DNA from: Erythroxylum novogranatense
Lineage: Eukaryota; Streptophyta; Magnoliopsida; Malpighiales; Erythroxylaceae
Direction of reading: 5' to 3'
NCBI GenBank assembly: GCA_029891385.1
Contig: CM057233.1
Location: forward strand, 26,086,150-26,150,149
Length of the DNA: 64,000 bases
The notes beneath the pieces are model-generated. The model was not told where the DNA came from and did no database searches. It saw nothing but the letters and a program-made list of their open reading frames with translations. Positions 47,601-59,639 of this stretch are shown in pieces. The position numbers and the translations under genes were made by a program. Position 1 is the stretch's first letter. Each line of letters begins with the position of its first letter.

Positions 47601-48975
47601 ATGATATGAAGATTTAAAAAATAAAGATTTTTGAAAAATGCCTTGGGCAATTTGAATTCTCTTTCCGCTTATGTGTTATGTGGGTTTGGTCAGGTCCTTT
47701 TGTGAGTCAGTGCACTGTCTCTACTTGTTTATAGCCTTCTCCCGGCTGCCCGCAAGTGGCTTAGGAGTTTCGATTTCGGACTCCCAAATCGTTTGATGTG
47801 TTTTATGTATTGAGTTAAGAGTTTATGTGTTTTGTGATATGAAGTGATTGCATTCATGTTTATGAGAAATTTTGAGAAATGAGGAAAAGGGTTTTCAACC
47901 ATGAAATTATAGAAATTTGATATGAAAAGTTTGGAAAATTGAAAGGTTTGAAGAAAATGCTTGAAAAGTTGAAAAGTTTGAAAAAGATAAGCCCTTTGGC
48001 TAAAAGTTATGAAAAATGATTTCTGCTTATTATTCATTTTATAAATATGTTACCCACGAGCTTCCAAGCTCACCCCCTTTCATCCCTGTCTCCAGGTTTC
48101 TAAGCAGGAGATCGGATGAAAGAGCGTCAAGTTCGATTTTGCCGCATTTGCATTTTTGTTTAAATTGAGAATTGATATTGTTTTTGGCTTGAATTTCCTT
48201 TTGTGTATATAAAGCAGTTATTACGGGATGTATATGAATTCGAGACTTGGATATTGATTTTATGATCATAACTGAGTATGATTATGCTTTATGTATGTAA
48301 TTGGATATTGAATGTGGATTTTGCATATGTATTTGAGATATTAAATGTGGTTGGGATTGATTGAGATTTTATATGATCGATTGAGGATTTTTGAAGTGTT
48401 AGGTTTAGATGTGCGTTTCTGCTGGTGTTTCGGATTCCGGACGGGAGGTCCGATGTTGATTTGTGTTGTTGGGTTGAGATATTAGAAGTGTATTTTGCCT
48501 TTGCAGAAATTTTGATTGTCAAAATACAGTAGTTATGTTGCCCAATTTTCGTAAAAATCGGGTTAAGATAAGAATAAGAATTAAGAAGTTAGTTTGATAA
48601 GGATGAGATTTGCGTGATTAAGACAAATTATATGAATTGAGTGTTATATGAGGATAAATTTCCAAAAGGAAATTGTATGGATTGATTATGATTTGAATGT
48701 GATTGAGTAAAGAGAAAAGGAATGAATAAGAGAAAAAAATTATACCGGTTTGGATAGTCTAGGTTTCCAAGCGAATGTGTTTATGTGTTCTTGATTGTTC
48801 TCGGATGTCGGCTCCGTTTGTGAAGTATCGATTCCGCTTCGCCCGTTTTGCTTCGATACTTTCGTTTTCGCTTCGCTTCATTTATTGCTTTGTTTTCGCT
48901 TCGCTTTGCATTATGTCTTCCGCATTTCGCTTTCCGTTTTCCGGTTGGGATCTGGTTCCGGATCGGGTCCCAACA
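44686..48975 (+). repeat. LTR B of the array, chimeric
   Basis: 4,290 bp. From 44686 to about 47690 it agrees with LTR C against A at roughly 45 sites and differs from C at about eight. From about 48265 on it agrees with A: it keeps the ~190-bp segment that C lacks, and the sequence near 48410-48440. This is what a crossover between the 3' LTR of one copy and the 5' LTR of its sister would leave. Confidence 0.8.
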
Positions 48976-49705
48976 TTTATGGTATCGAGTCGAGATATGG
49001 TCATACTTGGCGTTTGTGTTCAGGTGGTGTGTATAAGAAGAATGTTCAAGCATAAGATTGAATTTGTGAGATTGTGATAAAGATAAAGTGCATACCAAAG
49101 TGCTTGATAGATGCAGATGATAAGAATGTTAAGTGATTTTAGGAAATTGTGCATGAAATTGAGATTTGAAGTTCATGAGGAATTAGGATGATTTGATTTT
49201 GTATATTCATTTGTGAGTGAAAGATGAGCATGGAGATGGATTTTTATGAAGTATGTGAAGACCTCATTAAGTGATTGATGAGGGTTAAGAACTTTGATGA
49301 ATTTTAGGTTTGTGATTATGAAATCGTGATTAAAATTTCATGATGAATCTTGATGACTTGCTTTTGGATATTTATCTGTGTGAGATGAAATGAGGAATGA
49401 TTGAGAGATGAGATAAAGGATAAAAATATATGTGTGAAAGATCAATATGTTGATTTTGGATGATTATTGGCCCATATTGGGTTCCTTAAGAAATGGGACC
49501 TTTGACTTGTGAAAATGTGTTAAGAAATATTTTATTTGAGGAAATAGTGTTTTGATATAAATGATAAGTGAAAAATAGTGATTAAGTTAAGAATATGTGT
49601 GATAAGAAATTGATAAGAAAGTAATGTGACTATTATTAGGAGGATATGTTACTTGATGACTATGTATGAATTTCGAGGAAGAAATTCTTTTAAGAGGGGG
49701 AGAAA
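48976..49705 (+). other. Internal segment 2 of the array (730 bp)
   Basis: Duplicate of segment 1. Its primer site reads TGGTATCGAG (48980-48989), missing one A. The first 60 bases have several single-base gaps relative to segment 1; the polypurine tract is intact at 49692-49705. Confidence 0.85.
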
Positions 49706-52700
49706 TGTTGGACCCGATCTTTAATTGGAATTTAGAAATAGTAAATGAAATTGAATGAGTGTTTTGTTTAAGTATTATGTTATAGATGAAATTATGCTTT
49801 AAGGAAATTTTGAGAAAAGAATTATGAGTTTTCAATGTATTTGATAATTGTGGAGATTTGTATGGGTTATAAAAGTTTAAGCGAATGAATTGATTGAAAA
49901 GTTAGTAGAAAATCAAGAAATAAAGAGAAAAGCGAGAGAATTTGAAAAATTAAGAAAGTTGACTTTTGGAGATAGAAAGTTTGACTTGAGAGTTGACTTT
50001 TTGTTTGAGACAAAATTTGAGAAAATTATCTTATGGAAACTTGTAGTTTATGTCAAGAGCTTTTTGTAACCATAAAATTTGGTATTTTTCGATATCGGAA
50101 GTGAGAGTTATGATCAGTCAAAGTTCGCTTGGAATTTGACTTTTTGAAGAAAAAGTTGACTTTTTGATTTAGGCAAAATTCGATAAAATGATCAACATGA
50201 AAATTGTAGCCTCTGTCGAGAGCTTTTTGTGGACGTAAAGTTTGTTATTTTTCGATGTCGGGATTGAGAGATATGAATTTCTGAAGATATGCTTTGTTTT
50301 GAAAATGCTATTAAGTATAGATTTGTGTGTTCTATGCTTCGAGGCCACTCGTCGTACGGATTTAGTTTGAATTAGAGTAAGTGGTCTTCATGAAAGTTTT
50401 AGATGATGTTTTTATATTTCCATTGATATAAAGCTTGCAATTTTTCGATATCGGGGCAAGGAGTTATGAGCGATTAAAAATTGGATGTCGTTTAGGAAAA
50501 GCTGTTTTGGACAGAATCTTTGATTGAGGTTTTGACCTCTTTCGAGACCTAATTTGATTTTGAGTACTTCAGGGAAGTTGTAGAGATTCCTTTGATCTTT
50601 TTATTGACACCAAATTTGTCAAATTTTGAGTTCGGGATCGAGAGATATGATTTTGGAAAAGTTCGGTTTGAAGTTCCATTACTTTGTTTTAATCCGATCC
50701 TTTTGTAATCTTTTGCTTATAATTCCTTCGTCCGACATCCGATTGATTTGATTCTCGAAGCTTTGGATTCCTAAGACAATTAATTTCCTTTTTATGAAGA
50801 ATTATAATTTTTAGGAGATTAAATGAAAAGAGACTGATTGAACCAAAGTAAGAGATTTGATTATAGGTTATAAGTTGGATAATTTTCTGAACATGGTTCA
50901 GTATTTTACTTAAATTGGGATCTGTACAACTCCGATTGAGTTGATTCTTGAGGCCAAATAAAATTAAGATATAGGGCTACAACTTTTGTGAAGGGATCAA
51001 AATTTAATTTCATCCCTAAGATTGTTAATTTCTGGAATTAAATTAGAGTAATGTTCAGTCTCGGATTTTGTGAAGGTCCGATAGTATTTCAGCTATAACT
51101 TCTTCGTTTCTGATCCGAATTGAGCGCGGTCAGTGGCGTTGGATTCGTATGATCTAGAGAAACAATTTTCACGAAGAAAGTTTGTCCAAATTATTTCGTT
51201 TAGATGCTTGAAAACAGGACGCAAGTAGTCAGTTTTTCAAAATCCTGTGCAGGGGCAATGGTGGAATATTGCTTAAATGGAGGGGCAATTGGGTAATTGG
51301 CCACTCATTAAATGAAACACCATATGAGCTGTCATTTTTATGAGAAGAAAAGCAGCAGTGAAGCACGACAATTGCACAAAATAAGAAAGAAAGAAATAAG
51401 AAGAAGAGAGAAGAAGAAACGAAGAGGAAGGAGAATAATGAAGCAATCGGTTATGGAGGAGAAGGAAGGTGAAATTTTCGATTTTTCTCCATGATTCTCA
51501 AGGGTTTTCGTTTGTTTTCAAGGGGAAAGAGGATGAAAGAAGTTGAAAACTCCATGGCATCCAATAAATCCAAAAATGAAGAGAGAGAAGGTAAGAGAGA
51601 GGTTTTTGTGATTTTGAATTTTTGATGAGTTTGTTGATTGATTTGGCTTGGAAGGGATATGAATTGAGTTTTCCTATGATTAATTGAAGTGTTTATGTTA
51701 AAATGATGATTAAGTTTGGATTAATGTGTTAGGGATTATGCCTAAGTTTTGAGTTTGGGGTTTTAGGAATAGATGCTTTAGAAACCTTAGAAATGATATG
51801 GATTTGTTAATTTCATGATCAATTTTGAAGATTTCATGTTGAAATTGATTCAATTTTGGGAAAATTGTGATTTAGGGTTAGGCCAAATTTGTGAATTGGG
51901 GTTTTGAAATTGATGATTTAGATATCTTGAATTAGTATGAATTGATGAATTATGACATCAATTTTAAGGATTATGTTATTTATGATATTGAATTTGTATA
52001 AATTGGTTTAGGCCAATTTTAAGATTTGGGGATTTTGGAATTTATGATTTAGATAGATTGATTTTATATGGAATTGGTGTTTTCTAAGTCCAATTTGAAG
52101 AATTAAGTGAATTATGATATTTATTTTGGATAATTATGGCTTAGGGAATTTTAAGGTTGAAGAAAGAAGAAGGAATTTGGAGATTCGATGCTTGGACAAA
52201 GTATTAGCATCAATTCGAAAGTGGGTGATGTATTTATTTTTGAATTATGAGTAAATTATGTGATTTTGAAAATCAAGAAAAGAATAATATTTCTGAAATT
52301 ATGTTTTAAAGGATTTGAAAATAATTATTCAAAGGTTACGTTAAAATGTTTGAAAATGATACGGAAAATTGTAGAAAAATTGAGAATACGAGATTTATGA
52401 AAATTGTGTTTTCGCATTTTGAAAAATGTGAACCATGTTGTTTTATGCATTAATATATGTTGATTGTGGGTTGAAAGAAATACTTGCATTCCTTTTATGC
52501 ATTTGATTGATATACGATTAATTGAGTAATTGAATATGATTGTTATATAAATGAATGTGAATATGTGCATGTGTCAAGCATTTTGACACGATTTGATATG
52601 ATGATATGAAGATTTAAAAATAAAGATTTTTGAAAATGCCTTGGGCAATTTGAATTCTCTTTCCGCTTATGTGTTATGTGGGTTTGGTCAGTCCTTTTGT

Positions 52701-53867
52701 GAGTCGATGCAACTTGTCTCTACTTGTTTATAGCCTTCTCCCACGCCCATGAAGTTGGCTTAGGAGTTCCGATTCGGACTCCCTCCGCTCACTACCGCAT
52801 GTAATCAGTTATGCGGGAATGTGCAAGACATTCTAATAGGACCAACCCAAACCGTTTGATGTGTTTTATGTATTCGCTAAGAGTTTATGTGTTTTGTGAT
52901 CGATGTGATTGCATTCATGTTTATGAGAAATTTTGAGAAATGAGAAAAGGGTTTTCAACCATGAAATTATAGAAATTTGATATGAAAAGTTTGGAAAATT
53001 GAAAGGTTTGAAGAAAATGCTTGAAAAGTTGAAAAGTTTGAAAAAGATAAGCCCTTTGGCTAAAAGTTATGAAAAATGATTTCTGCTTATTATTCATTTT
53101 ATAAATATGTTACCCACGAGCTTCCAAGCTCACCCCCTTTTCATCCCCGTCTCCAGGTTTCTAAACAGGAGATCGGATGAAAGAGCGTCAAGTTCGATTT
53201 TGCCGCATTTGCATTTTTGTATAAATTGAGAATTGATATTGTTTTTGGCTTGAATTGCCTTTTGTGTATATAAAGCAGTTATTACGAGATGTATATGAAT
53301 TCGAGACTTGGATATTGATTTTATGATCATAACTGAATATGATTATGCTTTATGAATGTAATTGGATATTGAATGTGGATTTTGCATATGGATTTGAGAT
53401 ATTGAATGTGGTTGGGATTGATTGAGATTTTATATGATCGATTGAGGATTTTTGAAGTGTTAGGTTTAGATGTGCGTTCATTGGTGTTTGGATTTGGACG
53501 GAGGTCCGATGTTGATTTGTGTTGTTGGGTTGAGATATTAGAAGTGTATTTTTACCTTTGCAGGAATTTTTGGGCTATCAAAATACAGCCGTTATGCTGC
53601 CCGATTTTCGGTAAAAATCAGGTTAAGATAAGAATAAGAATTAAGAATGTGTTGCCAACGCGAATGTGTTTTTGTGTTCTTGATTGTTCTCAGATGTCGG
53701 CTCCGTTTGTGAAGTATCGATTCCGCTTCGCTTCGTTTTACTTCGGTACTTTCGTTTTTCGTTTCGCTTCAGCTATTGCTTTGTTTCCGCTTCGCTTTGC
53801 ATTATGTCTTCCGCATTTCGTTTTCTGTTTTCCGGTTGGGATCTGGTTCCCGAATCGGGTCCTAACA
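49706..53867 (+). repeat. LTR C of the array
   Basis: 4,162 bp. It lacks about 190 bases before the TTGCCAACGCGAATG block (53650) but keeps about 70 bases around 52780-52850 (ATGCGGGAATGTGCAAG) that A and B lack and the outer LTR has. Between about 50660 and 52700 it shows many one-base losses in homopolymers compared with A and B. Confidence 0.85.
51312..51494 (+). other. Conserved short ORF in the array LTRs (copy in C)
   Basis: 60 codons, Lys/Arg/Glu-rich, at the start of the presumed LTR transcript; equivalent ORFs at 41265-41450 (61 codons, one extra Lys) and 46295-46477. Near-identity follows from recent LTR duplication, so it is weak evidence for coding. Its purine-rich composition reflects the leader. 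Not a recognised protein. Confidence 0.25.
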
Positions 53868-54377
53868 CTTTTAAATGTAAGAAATCATATGAATTGAGGC
53901 TGAGTTTTGGATGAATTCCAAATGATAGTTGAATTGTTATAAATGATGTGCAATTAAGAAAGTGAAGTTAGGATGAATGTTAAATGTATATGCTGATTCA
54001 AGGGAATTTCAGGAATGATTGAAATAGAATTGGCCAAAGTTGCCTGCTTCGAAGTTGTAGTTTGTTCTTCAATCTTTCCAATGATACCAAATATACAAGA
54101 TTTCGAGATCGGAGTTAAGAGTTATAGTTAATACAAGTTATGATGTTATATAAGATTGATGTTTGTGACAGCTTTGATGAATGTTTGAAAATTTGAGGTT
54201 TTGATGAACCAATTTAGTTGAGATTTGAGAAGTTCATGAATTGAATTTGTTGCTTGAATTGTTATGAAGTGTTTAGGCCTTTGAATAAGTAAATATGTGA
54301 AGATTATAAGTGTATATGATGTTAGTTTGGATATAAGAAGCATTGGAAAAAGGTTTGAATGGGTTTTGGAATTTGCA

Positions 54378-54570
54378 TGTCCGTTAAACGAACATGGAAG
54401 TCCGTTTAACGGACAGCCTCAGGTCAAAAGGACCCTTTCTGTTGCTCATGTCCGTTAGAAGGACATGGATGTCCGTTTAACGGACATTCTCGGATGGATT
54501 GGTACATTTTGGGCCGTATGTGTCTGTTAAACAGACATGCATGTCCGTTTAACGGATAGCCACAGGTCAA
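54378..54570 (+). repeat. Palindromic TGTCCGTTTAACGGACA repeats in outer LTR
   Basis: Three paired units, each with two facing copies such as TGTCCGTTAAACGAACATG and TGTCCGTTTAACGGACA, spaced by 70-80 bases with a recurring CAGGTCAA spacer. They lie upstream of the TATA box. None is seen in the array LTRs, which are otherwise related. Confidence 0.85.
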
Positions 54571-55565
54571 CTGGTGAAAAGTGCGATTTTGACCATTTTA
54601 AAGGCCGAATCTGATTTAGTGGTCTTCAGAAGAGTTGTATATCTAGAAGTCTACTTTCAAAGTGTCTAAGAAATAAAGCAATCCAATTTCTAGATTGAAA
54701 GTTATGGCGTTTGCGCCAAAAGAGCTTCAAATGTATTTGGGGTTTGAACATGTTAAATTGTTTTGATCATAACTCACTCATCCGACCTCGGATTGAGGCG
54801 ATTCTTGAAGCAATGAATTCCTAAGACATGTATACTTCTCTCCATGAAAATTTAAATCAATTGGAGTTGAATTGAAAGAGTTTGATTGAATCATATGATA
54901 ATCGAAATGATTTGTTTCATTCTGATCTTGCTATTTTCCTTCCTCATCCGACCTTGTAAAATCTTTTGGGTATATCTTTTCCATCCGACATCGGAATGAC
55001 TTAGTTCTCGAAGCCTTGGATTCCTAAGACAATAAATTTCATTTTAATGGGAAATTATGAATTTTTAGAGATTTAATTGAGGTAGATTATTTGAATCAAA
55101 GTGAGACAGGAAAGTTTCTGATCATAGTTCAGTATTTTGTGAAATTTGGGATCTGTGGAGATCTGATTGAAACGATGTTTGAGGAAAAATAAAATTAAGA
55201 CACGGGGATACAAGTCATATGAACAAATGAAATTTCAATTTAGTCTTTAAGAATGCCAATTTGTGGAAGGAAGTGAATTTCTAGAAAATGTATTAGTAGA
55301 ATGATATGTCCGACATGTTTGGACTATAAATTTTGATGTAGTGCTCCGAATTGAATATTTTTTGAGGCATTATGAAATTAAGACATAGAGGAACAACTTT
55401 CTAGAAGGAAGTTTTAGTAAATTCTTTCATTTTGATGTGAGAATAATGTCCTAAAGTAGCATGATTTACAAGAAAAGTTCAGGGGCAAATATGGAACATC
55501 ACTTAAAGAGTTAAGATTTAAGGCTTATTAGTAAGGGCAAGGTGGTCATTACACAAATGGGCTTG

Positions 55566-55573
55566 TATATAAG
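55566..55573 (+). promoter_or_regulatory. TATA box of outer LTR
   Basis: TATATAAG, followed by a purine-rich leader (55585-55670) and a consensus 5' splice site GGTAAGT at 55791. Position in the LTR and the downstream purine-rich stretch match the array LTRs, where no equally good TATA is seen. Confidence 0.5.
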
Positions 55574-57174
55574 GGTAAGTGATCCACGAAAATGAGAAGA
55601 AAAATAAAAGAAAAGAGAGAAGAGAGGGAGAGTCGGTGGAGGAGAAAAGGAGAAGGAAGAAAGAGGAGCTAGGGCTTGATTTTTCAAGGTCTTCAAGAGG
55701 GATTTTCAAGATGTTCAAGAAGGGAAAAACGTGGAGAATGAAGAGAGCTCCAAGATGAGCCAAGAAAAAGTCGAAAATGATGAAGATAAAGGTAAGTGAT
55801 GGTTTTGATCTTTGAGTTTTAGTGAGTTTTTAGGTTGATTTGACTTAAGTTTGGCATGGGCTTGTGGATTCTCAAGCCAATTTTAGAGTTTTTATAGTTG
55901 ATTGAATTAATTGGGGATGCTTATGATTTAGGGTTTTTATCTTGATTGAGGAAAATTGAAGAGAGGCTTAGGAGACTTGAGCATTGGACAAGCTTATGGC
56001 ATGGAATTTAAGGTGGGTAATGTGTTTATTTTTCAGATTATGAGCTAATTATAAGTGGTGATTTTATAAGCTCTTGTTTTACAAATGATTGAACCAATTG
56101 TTTCTAAAATGATTTATAAAGTGTTAAAGTCATTGTTTTCAAATGATTTACGAAAAATTCTACAATCGTTTCGGACAATTTTCCATAAATGACTTGAATT
56201 GTGTATTCAATGGATTTTTGAGTGAATTGATAAAGATGAAATACTCATTGGAGTTCATTGTGTTAAAGTGATTGACAATTTGATTATGTGAACTTGTGTG
56301 ATATTGTGAATGTTTGACATCATGTTGAATTTTGAGGATTACATGAAAAGTTGAATTTCGAAGTATGCCTTCGGGCATTTAGTTTTCATACATGAATATG
56401 TGTTATATGGGTTTGGTTAGGTCCTTTATGTGGAGTCAGTGCACTGGTCTTATTTTTAAAGCCTTCTCCCGGCTGCCCGCTAGTGGCATAGGAGCTCCGT
56501 TTTCGGACTTCCCATGTGTTTTACGGCTGCACAGGACCGCTTTGTGGGAATGTGCAGTACGTCCTATTTTATGGATCGACCCAAACCGATTGATGTGTTA
56601 TATATTTTTGCTTTGTTTAGAATATGCTGCATTTAGATGTGAAGCATTTCATGTTTACAATGGTTTGAAAACTCGACAAATGAGAAATTTGGATTTTCCA
56701 CTATGATAGTTTTGGAAACTGTTGAAAATGTTTATAAAGGATTTTGGAAATTGAGAAGCTTTTGAGAAATAAACCCTCCGATGTTTTTTTTTCCACTGTG
56801 ACAGTTGATCAATTGAAAATAAGGTTTGAAAATGTTTTGTTTATCTTTTGATTCATAAACATGTTATCTACGAGCTTCCGAGCTCACCCCCCCTTTCATC
56901 CCCATCTCCAGGTATTCGAGCAGGAGATCGGGTGAAAGACGTCAAGACATCAGTATTTGTACATGTTTTGTACTTTGTATATTGGGCTTATGATTATTGG
57001 AAATGAAATATGGCTTGGAATGCCATTAGAGTATTGTAAGCATTTGGTCCATAATGTATTTTGGATTATGATATTGTATAAGAACTTGAGTCATGGAATT
57101 GGAAATGTGTATGGCTATGGATTGTGTATTTTGGTTTCGTATATAAATTGAATTGAATTATGAATGAAATTGGG

Positions 57175-57196
57175 ATATATATATATATATATATAT
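57175..57196. repeat. (AT)11 microsatellite
   Basis: Eleven uninterrupted AT dinucleotides in the outer solo LTR. Likely length-variable; no function suggested. Confidence 0.95.
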
Positions 57197-57940
57197 GGAT
57201 ATGGATGAATATACTGGATGTTGGGATATGAGTTTGAATGTGATGAATATGAATTGATATGAAAATGACTTGAAGTGGTTTAGAATTTAGGATTGCGTTA
57301 TTGCTGAGATCCCGGACGGAGGGTCTGGTGGAATATGATGTATGTGTAATTGTTTGAAAGTTATAGAAGTGAGTTTTACTATTTGCAGGTTTTTGGATAG
57401 GTTAAAATGCAGCTGTCATGCTGCCCAATTTTTTTTAAGAAAATGGGTTATATGGCAAAGATAATGTGAGAACAAAATTCTTATTAAAGATGATTTGATT
57501 TTGAGATATGCATGTTTAAGAGAAACTCTAATTAGGGATGAAATTTCCAAAGGGGGAATTACATTACTTTGATTAGTATGAGTTTTGAAAAGATACATAA
57601 GATGTGAAAGAAAGAAAAAAAATTACATCATTTCGGATGGGTTAAGTCATAAGGGTTTCCAACGCGACCAGTTTTTTATGTTCACGCTTCGGATGTCAGA
57701 ATATGAAATTCAGTTCGAATCCATCCTTTGTATGCTTTGATTTCAAGTTCACTTTCTATTTGTAGTTCGAATTGATCCGTTTGTTTCGCATTCGTATTCG
57801 ATTTCCATTTGTATTCGATTCGATACTATTAGCTTCGCATTTGTTTCGTTTCATTCGCTTCGGATTTCGATTTTTTTTGTTCCGCTTCAAGAGTGATAGC
57901 GTTAAGTTTAAGTAGGTTGGGTCTCGGACCCAACAATTGT

Positions 57941-58580
57941 CTTGTTTACTTACCACACAATTCAGTTGTCCTAGATTTTTAAATTTTAGTTCCTCGTTAA
58001 ATACCTTTAAGGTCAACTTTCCTTGTTACACATCTAATAGGCCTTTGTAAGTAGCTAACAATGGTCACCTCAAAATAAAAGTAACATTCCTCTCCTCTAT
58101 CTTGTCTAAAAATAAAAAGTCGATAGGAATAGGCAACTGCCAATTCTTATGGTCACATCTTCCGATATATATATGAGTTTCTTAATAAAATAGTATGCTA
58201 ATTGCAATGAAATATTGGTAGGTTTTAGATTACCCACATCAAGCTTCTTGCATATAGATAGAGGTATAAGGCTAACACTTACCCTTAAATCATATAAAAG
58301 ATGATTAAAGCTCATATTTCTAATAATACAAGGAATATAAAAGCTATAATTGTCTTTGAGTTTTGGAGGCAATCTATTTTGGTTTGCTACTTCATACTTC
58401 TTAGTCAAATTTATAACTTCCTCAAGCCTTCTATTGTTAATTAGATAGTATCTCTTTTAAGAACTTGGAAAAAGAAGGCATCTATTTCAAAGCATCAATA
58501 GAAGGAATATTAATATATATTCTATAAAGAACTTTCAAAACTTTACCAAATTCCTTATCTAACTTTACCAAATATTAATT
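57941..58580 (-). pseudogene. Gag-protease junction of element C
   Basis: The minus-strand reading from 58570 shows LDKEFGKVLKVLY, INIPSIDALK, a stop, MPSFSKFLKEILSN, then KKYEVANQNRLPPKLKD and the protease start SFYIPCIIRN. The active site D-L-G-S is changed to DLRVS in the segment that ends SLIPLSICKKLDVG. Later motifs ERNVTFIL, PLLATYKGLLDV and KVFNEELKF run up to the ATTGT duplication at 57936. It follows the gag-protease order of the intact element (residues ~545-720). Stops and frameshifts are present, and the lost catalytic glycine shows it is dead. Confidence 0.75.
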
Positions 58581-59328
58581 TGATGATGATATTCTAAACT
58601 CCTTTAGGGATATGTTCTTGAATCAATGTTAATGTGATTTATTTTAATGTTAATACATTGGGTATTGTGATTATTAGTTGAATTTGCATGCTTTGGTAAT
58701 AAATCAAGAGAGTAAAATGATAGCAAAATGATTAGATTGGGTAATGAGAGTTAAAAAATTAATAGATCATGTAAAAGATAAAATTGGTAATTTATACAAA
58801 GAAAGATCTTATGTGAAGACCTATAGTTTATTAAAGGGCTTAAGATCTAATTGGATGCATAGGAATTTTGTTAATTGAGAGATTGCAAATTCCATAATTC
58901 AATTAGGGGTTATAATTTAGGGTTTAATGATTATAACCTGAGAGAAAGTAATTCACCCTTCGAAAGTCTAGGATCAATATCGCATTAACCTAAAAGTAAT
59001 CATGTTAGCATTTGATGATAGGATAAATCCCCATTCTTATAATCGACAAACCTTCCTTGTGCGATTTTTGATTGTTCATTAGTTATGCTCAATTTTGATT
59101 TCTTTATGTTAATTTTACAATTTCATTTTCAATCAATCCATATTTGCTTCTTTACTTTTCTGTTTAGTTTTCTTTTTCATTTTACTTATCCTTTAGGCTT
59201 TAGATAACTTAGAATTCAATTAGTTCACCAACTTCTTGAGGGATCAACACCTCAAATACTACACTCATAGACCATGCACTTGTAGTATATTGAGGGATAA
59301 GGAATTGTAAAACTTTCCCACTTGATCA
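58581..59328 (+). repeat. LTR of sense gypsy fragment E
   Basis: About 750 bp, probable start TGATGATG (58581), end ACTTGATCA (59328). The right boundary is fixed by the primer site; the left is uncertain between 58570 and 58615. It is shorter than the other Athila-type LTRs, so it may have an internal deletion. It inserted into gag of element C on the opposite strand. Confidence 0.45.
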
Positions 59329-59334
59329 AGTTTT

Positions 59335-59351
59335 TGGCTCACTGTTGGGGA
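59335..59351 (+). promoter_or_regulatory. Degenerate tRNA-Asp primer site of fragment E
   Basis: TGGCTCACTGTTGGGGA after CAAGTTTT; the intact site (TGGCGCCGTTGCCGGGGA) matches at about 11 of 18 positions. The CAAGTTTTTGGC context is as in the intact element (35988-36015, reversed). Confidence 0.55.
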
Positions 59352-59639
59352 GTTAGCAAGATTAGTTTAATTCTTAGTCTAAGGAGTTTTCACCACTCTT
59401 GTGTCTGTGCAATTGCATGAACACAAGAGTTACTAGGAGTTCGAGTTGGATAGCCAAAACTTTATAACTTGACATCGTCCGATTAGAGTGAGCAATCCTA
59501 ATAGTTAGACTTGAAGAAGAAGAGAATATTGAAGCAACCAGGGCTGATGAATTTCATCGAGAGTTTCAGTAAGCAAGAAACCAAGGGAAACAATCATGGA
59601 CCTCATGGATTTTATAAGACTGGGGTTCAATGAAACCAA

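Larger units (their letters stand above)
39655..53867 (+). mobile_element. Tandem array of a non-autonomous long-LTR element: LTR-int-LTR-int-LTR
   Basis: Three LTRs of 4.30, 4.29 and 4.16 kb share two 730-bp internal segments. Outer flanks CTATT (39650-39654) and CTTTT (53868-53872) agree at 4 of 5 positions, consistent with one insertion duplication with a later change. Each internal segment has an iMet primer site at its left end and a polypurine tract (AAGAGGGGGAGAAA) at its right end but no gag, protease, RT or integrase. The TTTCGAGGAAGAAATTC block before the tract is typical for the 3' end of chromoviruses of the Tekay/Del type. Thus this is a deletion derivative needing another element's proteins. 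Confidence 0.88.
39449..57935 (+). mobile_element. Outer solo LTR, 4.27 kb, split by the LTR array
   Basis: Starts TGTTGGACCCCGAACC and ends TCGGACCCAACA. A perfect ATTGT duplication (39444-39448, 57936-57940) lies in the spacer after the protease of element C. 201 bases lie left of the nested array and about 4.06 kb right of it (53873-57935). It is related to the array LTRs: same ends, the same CTTCTCCCGGCTGCCCGC block (56463) and the same TTCCAACGCGA block (57657), but clearly diverged. No internal region remains. Forward orientation follows from a TATA box at 55566 and comparison with the array LTRs. Confidence 0.85.
10236..58580 (-). mobile_element. Old Athila-like element C, broken by nested insertions
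   Basis: Minus-strand pieces fall in the order of one element: gag-protease (58580-57941), spacer (39443-37701), env-like ORF (37700-37219, 19691-19586, 14434-12590), 3' region (12590-11548) and 3' LTR (11547-10236). Between them sit the hATs, a LINE, the intact Athila-like element and the outer solo LTR, most with target duplications. Reverse transcriptase, RNase H and integrase are not found in the remaining pieces. The 5' LTR and most of gag are missing or beyond the window. That these pieces belong to one insertion is an inference from order, strand and frame continuity. Confidence 0.55.

Noticed and set aside
55511..55763. Minus-strand Ser/Leu/Phe-rich frames in the outer LTR
   Set aside because: Antisense to the purine-rich leader; composition effect, and they overlap each other in two frames.
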